Shown here one piece after another: positions 14,700 to 23,934 of a stretch of 64,000 nucleotides of DNA; position 1 is the first letter of the stretch, and every line of letters begins with the position of its first letter. The DNA comes from Clarkia xantiana subsp. parviflora (Eukaryota > Streptophyta > Magnoliopsida > Myrtales > Onagraceae): the NCBI GenBank assembly GCA_036873135.1, contig JAPTYO010000004.1, positions 244,322 to 308,321 on the forward strand, given 5' to 3'. Under the pieces are notes generated by a model, which saw only the letters and a list, made by a program, of their open reading frames with translations, was not told the DNA's origin and did not search any database. Position numbers and translations under genes: made by a program.

Positions 14700-14707
14700 T
14701 ATAAATA
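14700..14707 (+). promoter_or_regulatory. TATA box of the LTR promoter
   Basis: TATAAATA within GCCTATAAATAGCC, about 410 bp into the LTR and about 365 bp before its end. Transcription, and so the start of R, would be expected roughly 25-35 bp downstream. The same motif is intact in the 3' LTR at 24491-24498. No experimental start is known. Confidence 0.7.
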
Positions 14708-15067
14708 GCCACCTTGGGGGTAAACATTTTCAAGTCATTCCAAAATCACTTTGGGCAAGAGTGGGAAAAGCTCTGACCTCTCTCTAGAAAACCCTCTCTT
14801 TCTCTCTCTAGAAGACGACTAATGTTGATCGTCGGAGTGAGCACGCCAAGCACCCCCCCCCCCCCCTCTCCATCGGGACTGCTTGGTAACGCTCCTTTCG
14901 CAGGTGCAGACAGACGACCTTCCAGAGAGCCCAAAGGACTTGCCCTCATTCAGAAGACGAAGCTAAGGCCCGTACGCGATTCTAGAAGACGGACTTGGCT
15001 CGCATCCAACCCGACGACTTCGACGGGCTATCCTGCGGGCAACCCGCGATAATCCGGTCAAAACACT

Positions 15068-15083
15068 TGGCGCCGTCTGCGGA
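15068..15083 (+). other. Primer-binding site (PBS)
   Basis: TGGCGCCGTCTGCGGA begins two bases after the 5' LTR. TGG is the complement of the universal tRNA CCA end, and GGCGCCA is the 3' end of some plant tRNAs, tRNA-Asp among them. Pairing past the first ten bases cannot be assigned to one tRNA by eye. The initiator-Met primer sequence (TGGTATCAGAGC) is not used. Confidence 0.75.
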
Positions 15084-15103
15084 TCACCCACAGAACCAAC
15101 ATC

Positions 15104-18100
15104 ATGGCAAGCAACGAGCAGCCACCGCCGACTAAGACGAAGAGAAGAGGACCAGGACGTCCAAGGAAAACTCCGGCTCCGGAGTCAAGCATGAGATCTC
15201 CTCCGCAGAGAAACCCCCCGCAGAGCCAAGGCGAGGCCTCAGTCGCCTCGTCTATGCCGACAAGAAGCGTACACTCTCGGAGTAACGCGCAAGGGGGCAC
15301 ACAGCAAACCAACGCTCCTCCAGGCTTCGCCCACCAAACCTTCAACACGCAGGAGCAACCATACGGAATGCCAAACGCTGGAGCATACAACCAAGCACCA
15401 GGGGCACAGACTGCGCCTACAGTCACCCCGGAAATGATGGCAGCACTCGAACAGCTGCTTCATCTAAGAGAGGCACTGCGCAACCAAGGATACGGGGCGC
15501 CACAACCCCCTCCCGCGCAACAAGCAAATATGCCCCCGCCACCAAGGCAGGTGCCTCCAGTGAACACACCTCAGCAGAGAGGCCCTACAATCTCAAAAAC
15601 CCCGACCTTTCACGGGAATGCACAGCAAAACAGGCAGTTCCCCCAACAAGGGACAAGACAGGAGCTCTCACACTCCCAAACACCCTACCAAGCAGGGCCA
15701 TTCAATGAAGGAGCCTGGAGGCAGCCGTCTCAAACATTCCAGGGATATCAAGGTGGATATTCTCAGTACAACCCGACGCAGACGCAATTTCCCCAACAAG
15801 GCGCAAGCCTGGGACAAGAAGCATACCCCCCAAATCAGGGTAACCCAGTCACCGGGTTGACGGAGGAGATGCTTGAAAAGCTGATCGAAAAGAAGATAAA
15901 GCAAAGGAAGATGAGAGGGATGAACACATTGGTGGACACCACATCCCACCCTTTCACTGACAAGCTGGTGTACAGTCGCGTCCCAGACGCACTGTATAAT
16001 CTAAGACCAGAAAAGTACCGAGGCAAGGGAGATCCAATAGAGCATGTGCAGCAGCATGAAGTAATGCTTTTGGGAAGGACAGACAACCCTCACCACATAG
16101 CCATGACGTTCCCCCAAACGTTAGGCGGACCAGCCGCACACTGGCTCTTCTCCCTGCCAAAGAAAAGCATAGACTCGTGGCAGTCCCTCAAAGAAAAGTT
16201 CATCCAACGTTACATGGGAGAACGTTCGATTGTCAAAGGATCAAATGCCTTGGATGACGTCAAGCAAGAGTGGAATGAGTCCCTCGCAAGCTACTACATC
16301 CGATTTAATCAAAACATCTCGGAAATCCAAACGAACATCGCAGAGATAGAAATCATCCATGCCTTTGTCAGAAACCTGGGTAGGCACGGGTACGACTTAG
16401 GCCAAAAGCTTTCTACAAGACCTGCGGAAACAATGGAAGAGCTCGTGGCAAGAGTTAAAGAGTACATCGATGCTGAGCATTACAAGATGACAGCACGAGA
16501 CAAGTGGGGAAAGCCCGGCAACAAGAAAGATGAAAGCAAGCCAGGCCCCCCGAAGCAGAACCAAACCCCCCAACAAAAACAATGGACTCCGCCCCAAAAG
16601 AGAACATTCAACATTGAAGAAGACAAGAATCCAGACGTCAACACCATCGAGCTGATCCCTTTGAACGCTCCCCTCAGTGTCATACTGAAAGAAATGAAAG
16701 AGCAAAATCTCTGGAGAGAGCCATTCGGTTTCAGAAAGGGTCAGCTAGGGAAGGAGCAAGACAAGTGGTGTGAAAGCCACGAAGTCAACGGCCATGAAAC
16801 AGACGACTGTAGAAGCCTTAAGTTCCAAATCAATCGAATCATACAAGAAGGCGGACTTAAGCACTACGTCGACCAGGGGGGAAAGATTGAGAAGGTGAAA
16901 AGAAAATTCACGCCAAAGGAGAAAGGAAAAGAGAAGACCACTGACAACCCTCCTCCTAAAAAGAGGGGAGTTATTAATGTCATTCATGGTGGTCCAGCTG
17001 CAGGAGGACAAGTCTCCAACACAAGAGACGTATACGCTGCGCAGGCAAGCACACTCCCCAAGTATGGGAAAAGAAAGAAACCGGAAGAGGAGGACCCCGT
17101 GATAGGATTCTCGAGAAAAGACATGGCACACATCGTCTACCCACATGATGACGCGTTAGTAATAACGATGGAAATCAACGGGTTCGATGTCAAAAGAATT
17201 CTAGTCGACGGAGGAAGCTCGTCAGACATCCTCCATATCAACGTCCTCGAACAGCTGGGAATGAAAAGAGAGGACCTGAAGCCGGGAAATTTCCCGTTAG
17301 TAAGCTTTGCTGGAGCTGCTACATACCCACTGGGAATGATCACCCTTCCCACTGTGATAGGAGAGGGGTGGAACGCAATGAAAGTCGACATCACTTTCGT
17401 GATCGTCGAGAGCCTTGGCGCTTACAACGGAATTCTCGGAAGAACAACGATAAACCCCTACGAGATGGTGCCTTCAACGGCACATCAAAAGCTGAAATAC
17501 CGCTTAAGGGGAGGAATTGGTGAAGTCTTGGGCGATCAGACAACAGCACGAAAATGCTATGTCAACGCCCTAAGATGCAAGAACCGACTGGACATTGCAG
17601 TCATTGAAAGAGGACAGTGTTCCAAGTCTGAAGTCGAAAGGCGATTTGACGAGATGATGAGCAAAGGAGAAAGATTCCCAACACTCCAAACCCCAATGCT
17701 CCCAAGCATATGGGACATCAAACAAGGAGAGTCAGAATCCATCCAAAACTATTTCAAGCGATTCGCTATTAACGCAACTTCAAGTTTGGCAGAAAAGTCA
17801 GCCGTGATCAATGCCTTTTTCCTGAACATGAACTCACCCACATTTCTCCTATTCGGACGAACACAAGGGTGGAGAACAACCAGGTCTATGGCTGACTTAA
17901 AAGAGAAGATGGAAACAGCAATCGAAGTCGCAAACGAGCTGGGGTGGTTCAACCCACCTGCAGAACAAGAGGAGGCGCGCGAATACAACCGTGCAAGACA
18001 AGACTTGAACAACAACCAAGATGGAGAATATACACCTCTAAACATAGAGGTGGAAGAGTTGTTCAAGACCATCCTGAAGGATGCTTTACCTCCTCCAAGC

Positions 18101-18280
18101 GAGATCCGGATTGCCTTCCTCGGGAAGAATCCAGAAATGTGGTGCCACTATCACAACAAATGGGGTCACAGCACGAATGGCTGCCCCTCTCTTCGCAACA
18201 AAATCGAGGAACTGATCAAACAAGGAGCTCTGCGCTCCTACATTGCATGCAGGAAGCCAGCTTTATCAAACCGTCACTAA
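15104..18280 (+). CDS. Gag - aspartic protease - second Gag-like polyprotein of the retrotransposon
   Basis: Intact 1058-codon ORF; the ATG (ATCATGG) is 39 nt after the LTR. Residues 1-250 are Pro/Gln-rich, with an AT-hook-like KRRGPGRPRK at 13-22. A retrotransposon Gag capsid domain lies at about 295-460, from DALYNLRPEKYRG through VKQEWNESLASYYIRFNQN. A zinc-knuckle-like WCESH-GHETDDC at about 555-570 is followed by IIQEGGLKHYV. An aspartic-protease-like segment with the active-site motif ILVDGGSSSDIL lies near 700 and ends at YNGILGRTTINP. In gypsy elements of this type reverse transcriptase would follow. Here the ORF returns to Gag-like sequence at about 847-1045: IKQGESESIQNYFKRF, then WCHYHNKWGHSTNGC and ELIKQGALRSYI, both resembling the first Gag. 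It should build virus-like particles and process Gag in the cytoplasm. The Gag' assignment rests on visual alignment only. Confidence 0.88.
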   Translation: MASNEQPPPTKTKRRGPGRPRKTPAPESSMRSPPQRNPPQSQGEASVASSMPTRSVHSRSNAQGGTQQTNAPPGFAHQTFNTQEQPYGMPNAGAYNQAPGAQTAPTVTPEMMAALEQLLHLREALRNQGYGAPQPPPAQQANMPPPPRQVPPVNTPQQRGPTISKTPTFHGNAQQNRQFPQQGTRQELSHSQTPYQAGPFNEGAWRQPSQTFQGYQGGYSQYNPTQTQFPQQGASLGQEAYPPNQGNPVTGLTEEMLEKLIEKKIKQRKMRGMNTLVDTTSHPFTDKLVYSRVPDALYNLRPEKYRGKGDPIEHVQQHEVMLLGRTDNPHHIAMTFPQTLGGPAAHWLFSLPKKSIDSWQSLKEKFIQRYMGERSIVKGSNALDDVKQEWNESLASYYIRFNQNISEIQTNIAEIEIIHAFVRNLGRHGYDLGQKLSTRPAETMEELVARVKEYIDAEHYKMTARDKWGKPGNKKDESKPGPPKQNQTPQQKQWTPPQKRTFNIEEDKNPDVNTIELIPLNAPLSVILKEMKEQNLWREPFGFRKGQLGKEQDKWCESHEVNGHETDDCRSLKFQINRIIQEGGLKHYVDQGGKIEKVKRKFTPKEKGKEKTTDNPPPKKRGVINVIHGGPAAGGQVSNTRDVYAAQASTLPKYGKRKKPEEEDPVIGFSRKDMAHIVYPHDDALVITMEINGFDVKRILVDGGSSSDILHINVLEQLGMKREDLKPGNFPLVSFAGAATYPLGMITLPTVIGEGWNAMKVDITFVIVESLGAYNGILGRTTINPYEMVPSTAHQKLKYRLRGGIGEVLGDQTTARKCYVNALRCKNRLDIAVIERGQCSKSEVERRFDEMMSKGERFPTLQTPMLPSIWDIKQGESESIQNYFKRFAINATSSLAEKSAVINAFFLNMNSPTFLLFGRTQGWRTTRSMADLKEKMETAIEVANELGWFNPPAEQEEAREYNRARQDLNNNQDGEYTPLNIEVEELFKTILKDALPPPSEIRIAFLGKNPEMWCHYHNKWGHSTNGCPSLRNKIEELIKQGALRSYIACRKPALSNRH

Positions 18281-18639
18281 GGGAATAACCCTTCCCTTAT
18301 GACATGCACATACTCTATCTTTACTTTTCAAATGCTGAGTAGAACGTTTAGGATGGGAGATCAGTTGACTCCATCCATGCACATCCCTTGTAAATAAACA
18401 AGAAGACTAATGAAGTTCACTCCTTGCGTAGGAAAAATTACTATGTAATGGCAAGCTACCCCGGTCCAAGACCAGGAACAAGCCACATACATCACCAACA
18501 AAGGTCCTAACCCCATATGCAGAAAGGGCAACCAACAAGAAAAGCCATCAAAAAGATATCAAAGCAAGACTAAGCGAGGCTCATTGCTACAAAACAAAGG
18601 ACGTTCGACGCATACAAGGAGTTGAAGTATCCTCATCAA
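18281..18639. other. Non-coding spacer after the gag-pro ORF
   Basis: No reading frame of note and no pol motif. It leads into the 131-bp repeat array and is likely 3' untranslated sequence of the sense transcript. Confidence 0.6.
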
Positions 18640-19390
18640 GGATGTGAACGTACTAATCTATTCACATCCTTCCAAAAAGTCGGGGGACAAGCGGATCATT
18701 AGGAATCCTCCCTCGCAAACAAATGCAAGTGTCGGACGTACTAATCTATCCACACTTCGCCATAATAAAAGGATGTGAACGTACTAATCTATTCACATCC
18801 TTGCAAAAAGTCGGGGGACAAGCGGTTCATTAGAAATCCTCCCTCGCAAACAAATGCAAGTGTCGGACGTACTAATCTATCCACACTTCGCCATAATACA
18901 AGGATGTGAACGTACTAATCTATTCACATCCTTGCAAAAAGTCGGGGGACGAGCGGATCATTAGGAATCCTCCCTCGCAAACAAATGCAAGTGTCGGACG
19001 TACTAATCTATCCACACTTCGCCATAATACAAGGATGTGAACGTACTAATCTATTCACATCCTTGCAAAAAGTCGGGGGACAAGCGGATCATTAGAAATC
19101 CTCCCTCGCAAACAAAAGCAAGGATCGGACGTACTAATCTATCCACACTTCGCCATAATACAAGGATGTGAACGTACTAATCTATTCACATCCTTGCAAA
19201 AAGTCGGGGGACATACGAATCGTTAGGAATCCTCCCTCGCAAACAAAAGCAAGGATCGGACGTACTAATCTGTCCACACTTAGCCGCAGCATCAAGTATA
19301 TGAACATACTAGTCTGTTCACATCCTCATAAAGAAGGACAAGCACTTCAACGAGGATCATCCTCCTTACAAAGCCACAGGCGACGGTAAT
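18640..19390. repeat. 131-bp tandem array, five units plus a decayed sixth
   Basis: Unit starts at 18640, 18771, 18902, 19033 and 19164 are exactly 131 bp apart; a degraded copy follows from about 19295. Each unit contains hairpin A, GGATGTGAA-12 nt-TTCACATCC, and hairpin B, AAGTGT(C)GGA-12 nt-TCCACACTT, with a one-base bulge in B. Both enclose the same loop, CGTACTAATCTA. Between them lies AGTCGGGGGACAAGCGG, which resembles the polypurine tract before the 3' LTR. The array lies between the convergent sense and antisense genes, where it could act in transcript termination, RNA packaging or plus-strand priming; none of these can be decided from sequence. Confidence 0.93.
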
Positions 19391-19712
19391 ACCAACTCAT
19401 CCACACCCGTCACCAACAGAGATGCAAGTTCCTAAGGAAAACCATCGGATTCAAGAAATCAACCATTCAACAGAGCAACACTCTTACAAAAAGAGAACAA
19501 GTCACTGAGACAGCAATAAAGGAAGATGCAAAATAATACTAAGTATTATATCTTTCTAACATCTCATGTCAGGCATATGTATATATAATATAGCAGGACT
19601 CAAAAGTAAAGACATCCAGCCAGCATAAAAGTCAAGCCCAAAATGTACCCCGTCAAAATCTCACCCATGCAAGGGGAGCAACCATATATACACAAGGAAA
19701 AACAAAGAAAGA
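19391..19712. other. Non-coding spacer downstream of the antisense gene
   Basis: AT-rich sequence between the repeat array and the antisense stop codon, probably the 3' UTR of the antisense gene. Nothing else recognised. Confidence 0.5.
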
Positions 19713-22041
19713 TCAACCTGACCCAACGTCAGGAGCGCCAGAACCAAAGACATCAGTCATAGAAACATCTTGCGCTGGGCCTTTGAAAGCACCGCGGCGA
19801 TCATCACCAACAGGGACGGACACCTGTCCCGTCAAACCACTCGTTCCACCGCTCGCTCGGATCCCCGCAATAGCCCCAAGGGCATAACCAGCATATGGAC
19901 CAGCACTCTGGAAAGGAAAATCGGGGGCAAGAGAGTATACCCTCCTGAAGTAATCCACAGAGAAGGACTCCATGCGATCGTCACGCGCCTTCTCGAGAAG
20001 CTTTGGATAATCAGCTGTAGTAGGAAACTCAATCATTCCAAGCTGATCACCAAGGGCAACGTGAGACTCTTTAGTCTCCCTCAGTGCCACAACATGTGCT
20101 TCCTCATCAACCTTCTCCTGGCGTAGTAGGGCAAACAACTCCGCCTCCAGCTGAGACGCATAATCCTGACTCCTCTTGAGATCAGCGGAAGCCTCGGAAG
20201 AAGCATCTGAATGCGCGCGCGCCTTCTCCCTCAACACAACGACATCCTGAGACAAGTGCTCATGACGATCCTGCAGACCCCTCGTCTCCTCAACAAGCTC
20301 AACAACAAAAGAGGAAAGGTTGGTCATCACGGCATTCACCTACAACAACAACACAAACACATCATACACAAAGAAGTCAGACAAACATGATAGATCCAAC
20401 ATAAAAGGAAAGCAACGTACAGGAGCAAAGCGCGCGAGTGACTCCTCGACACATTTCAACGCAGCCTCAGGATCCCGGGGACACGTCTTGCGGTCAGCCG
20501 GCGGAACAGACCGCTGAACCACACGCACACCAACAGCAGGCATGCTCAAGGAAACATCCCTGGGAAAACGGACAGCAGACTGAGAATACGGAACCCACTC
20601 ATTCCCAGACACATCTCGATCAGGCCGGCAAATCAAATCAGACTTGCGAAGAGCCGGAGGAGTAGGAAAAACTACACATCAAAAGCAAAATTAGGAGAAG
20701 GCAAACCATACCAATACAATAAGACGTCAACCACAGTTACCTGCCAAGGGAGGCACCTCCTCTGAACACCCACTCCCCGACCGGGGGACATGCATGGTCG
20801 AATCTGCATACATAGGCCCTTTCCCTTTGTCGCAGGAAGGAGCAAGAGGCATGCCGTCAGATGTCAACCTCCTAGGATCGCTCGGGGAGCAAACGTCAGC
20901 ATCATGCTCCCCGACAGGTACAATTCCCCCCGCCGTCGGAAATTCCAAGCCTGCAAAGACGACCACAAAGAGACCATTAGCATGTTAACGTGGGAAAAAT
21001 CTCAACTAAACCTTTAAAAGGCACAAGTCCCATACCCGGGCCAACAGGAAAAGTATCGTCTAGACCGGGAACAATCTGAGAGGACCCGCCTGCAACTCCA
21101 CCCTGTAAACAGGGGCGTCTGTTAAGAAACCAACCTACAAGGAAACAAGAGCAGATGTTACAAAACTTCAAAACATACCAACTCCTCCCCGAAGGACGTA
21201 CGTGAATGCCCGCCGCGAGCAGCTCGACGTCAGAAGCACGATAAAGGGGGCTGTACTCCCCCGCCCTATTCGCCGCATGGATCTTCTTCAAAGCGACCTT
21301 ATCTCTATCGGAGAACTCCTGAAATCGTGGAACGGGATCGGCATCCAATATGTGGGAAGTCGCCCAAGTCGTGCCCGCATCCTTTACAAAAAAGTACTGA
21401 CACTTCCATTTATTCTGGGAAGTGTCCGACCGTTCGCAGAATCGCACTTCAGTATTCCACCCCGCCCTGCGCAAACCAAGAGAAGAGAATCCCTTTTCGG
21501 TCATATGAGGCCAACGCAAGCTGAAGGTGCACACCCCAGACTCATCCGCCTTACCCAGGCGGTAGAAGGCTCGAAACAACACTATTGAGTAGTCCCAGGA
21601 ATTCAGATGACATTGCACCCGAAAACACGTCCAAGCCCTAAACCCTGGTGGGGTAATAGAGACAGGAGAAATCCTATAATATCGACAAATGCGGACCAGA
21701 TCCTGACAGTAGGGAAACCGCAGTCCTTCTCGAAACTGTGAAAGGTAGACCGCCTCATACTCAGCTGGAGGAACGGTGGGCCAACCAAATTCAACTCCCT
21801 TCACGACATCCCAAGGATACGAGACCTCTAGGCCGGGACACCAGCCCCGGGTCGAGACATAGAGGTCAAACTTGGAACGTGGAAGCTTGTTGGGAAAAAA
21901 TATCTGAGTCTTCTCCAATATCACGCGGTCACCCGACGGTCCCAAGAGTACACCACTTCGAGACCCAGAATCGGAATCCATGGTGCTCTCGTCAACCCCA
22001 CCCTCAAAGTTATCCGAAACAAAAGGATGAGACTTACTCAT
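19713..22041 (-). CDS. Antisense five-exon gene of the retrotransposon (putative gypsy-type transposon protein, PF04195-like)
   Basis: Exons on the minus strand: 22041-21202, 21102-21012, 20950-20741, 20671-20421 and 20339-19713. All four introns (99, 61, 69 and 81 bp) are GT-AG and the phases agree at every junction, giving 672 codons with no stop. The start is the ATG at 22041. Residues about 100-175 (GLRFPYCQDLVRICRYYRIS, ITPPGFRAW, VLFRAFYRLGK) resemble the plant domain annotated as 'putative gypsy type transposon' (Pfam Transposase_28). Exon 5 starts with a likely coiled coil (VELVEETRGLQDRHEHLSQD to AELFALLRQEKVDEE), and the C-terminus is Gly/Ala/Ser-rich. The function is unknown. The gene converges on gag-pro. 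Sense genomic RNA carries these introns in reverse, so they would survive retrotransposition. A chance set of four phase-consistent introns is unlikely, but no transcript evidence is available. Confidence 0.8.
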
Positions 22042-23924
22042 TATGCGAAGAAGTAGAAACCGCTTCCTATCAAGAATACTCTAAGTATCAGAGTTGGGCG
22101 CCTGCAAGCCCGTCAACCAAGCCCTGCAAAAACTGTACACCAACTCAATCAAAAACCAAGGCAACACATCAACCACACTCATCAAAGTCCTTTGCAAGGA
22201 CATTCAACCCAACGAACCGACTGTCCGCATACAAACAGCTAGGGACCCTCCCGCTCGGGAGTCAAAAATCCTTACGCTCATCGAAGGCCTAGGCCACCTA
22301 CTAATCAAATTTTCATACATTTGTGCAATGTGACACAGGTATTCAAGCGCTCTACAAAGCGACAAATTCAAGAGCTAAAGAAATCAAAGGCATACAAAGT
22401 TGGTCATAATTACCAAAATGCCATCCGACCACCTTTTGATCAAATTTCATCCTTAAAATGGCTCAAGGCTCCGGGGGCACATACAAGCAGTTCAAATGCA
22501 CTCAAGCAAGCCCGTTACATGCCACAGAGGGACTTACCCCTCCCCTAACAACCCGAAGAACACTCGGGTCAACTAAGCCACTAATGAAGGCAAACTACCA
22601 AGCAATCACCTAAGCTCCGGGGGCATGGCTATCCACTCACAAACAATCAAGGGGGCTTTATCACAATAGGGGACATCATTTCAAGTCACCCGTGTCAAAG
22701 ATACAAGGGGTCGAGCTTTTCGCTCGAAAAACTCCGATTTCGAACCTCCGCGATTCCCCCTCGGTTGGTCGGAACCTAGGGACCTCTTCACAAAGGGAGT
22801 TCGCTATCCTTAACTCTATCTATCTACACTTAGGGCTTAGCCAAAAGCAAATTTTGAAAATCAAGCCAAAACTCCACTTAGGCATTTCATCAAACACCTA
22901 CAATGCACCTTATTGAAATTCCAATGTGCAGCCCTATAGGTCTAATTAACTTCAAGAAAAGGGAGTGGAGGACGTTACCAATCGATGCTCGACAAAAAGG
23001 ACTCGAAACCGGATCGAATCGAGCTCGAAAACGACTCACAAGAAGTGCAGCCGCCGCCCGCTGCAGCCGCCGGACCCGCTGCTGCCGCCGCCGCCTCGCC
23101 GCCGCCGCGCCGCCCTGACCTCGCCGGTGGTGCTCCTGGTGGTGGCCGGCCGAAATGGGGTCTCCCTAGCACCCTAAAGTGAATTCCCAAAATCACTACC
23201 TTAGCTCTTCCAAAACTCTCACCACAACCAATTCAAAAGTTGATAGTTTTATAAACTACCATGGAGGAGGGGGGCTACACAACATGGTAAGTACCATACA
23301 TCAGAGAGGTACATTCCTATCCACCATTCATTTTTTTTTTTTAAATTGCTGATGGCTTGAGTTTTAACCATCAAATGACTTGGATAAATTTAACTAAGTC
23401 ATTTCAAGTGTCCTCAACTTTTTGAAAACGTTGTGTTTATGATTTCTCATATTACGTTCGTTGCATATGATTTTCCCAAAACCCGGCCTCATTTCATTCA
23501 CCCAAAACCGTCGTCTCGCCGTCAAAACGGCCGTCTTGGACGACGGGCTCCCGGAAACTATTGCACTGCATGAAAAGCATTTTACCCAGACTTGCATGAT
23601 TTATTATCATGTTGATACATTTAGTCGTGGCATGAACGTTCCGCATTTATTTGTTCATCGTATAAGCCCGAAAGATTTCATGTGCGCTCGCACCTTAATT
23701 CTCCAAACGATCACATTTATCATATTACTCGTAGTCCGTTGTGCTACTAACCCTTTGCGCAGTTACCAAGCGTGACCACCTCCAAAAAACTAAGGCAAGG
23801 AGTTCATCGGAGCCGCGCACATCCACCCTTGGTAGGTCAAAACTCAAGGTGAGCAGACGGCCCGAATCACGCATATACCCTATCTTAGAATAGAGTTAAA
23901 CAAAGGTCAAGCCATTGTTTAACT
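22042..23924. other. Non-coding 3' internal region of the retrotransposon
   Basis: No ORF with recognisable domains on either strand. It presumably includes the promoter of the antisense gene, though no convincing TATA box was found. Two motifs similar to the polypurine tract, CTCCGGGGGCA, occur near 22471 and 22615. Confidence 0.6.
23037..23131. repeat. GCC/GCN-rich low-complexity stretch
   Basis: Imperfect GCC-type trinucleotide run in otherwise moderate-GC DNA. It yields short Ala/Pro/Arg-rich frames in several phases on both strands, typical of simple repeat rather than coding sequence. Confidence 0.8.
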
Positions 23925-23934
23925 CGGGGGCAAG
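23925..23934 (+). other. Polypurine tract
   Basis: CGGGGGCAAG lies directly before the TG of the 3' LTR, the position required for plus-strand priming. It contains one pyrimidine, as is common in plant gypsy elements. Confidence 0.75.

Larger units (their letters stand above)
14288..15065 (+). repeat. 5' LTR
   Basis: Starts TG, ends CA, 778 bp. By eye it differs from the 3' LTR by three substitutions in the last 30 bases, a C run of 14 instead of 12 (starting near 14853), and five fewer copies of a palindromic repeat. The upstream part contains several hairpin-forming sequences: an 11-bp stem at 14375-14399, the GGCTTACCC palindromes at 14411-14466, and GGGGGGTGT-5 nt-ACACCCCCC at 14474-14496. 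A TATA box lies at 14700. Confidence 0.95.

Noticed and set aside
15058..18072. Minus-strand frames of up to 133 codons under the gag-pro ORF
   Set aside because: Shadows of the long sense ORF; none has a domain or splice-consistent partner, unlike the antisense gene at 19713-22041.
21202..22292. Plus-strand frames of 128 and 184 codons opposite the antisense gene
   Set aside because: They mirror exon 1 of the antisense gene and carry no pol motif.
22903..23196. Ala/Pro/Arg-rich frames over the GCC run
   Set aside because: Several phases on both strands are open at once because of trinucleotide repetition; no domain and no start context.
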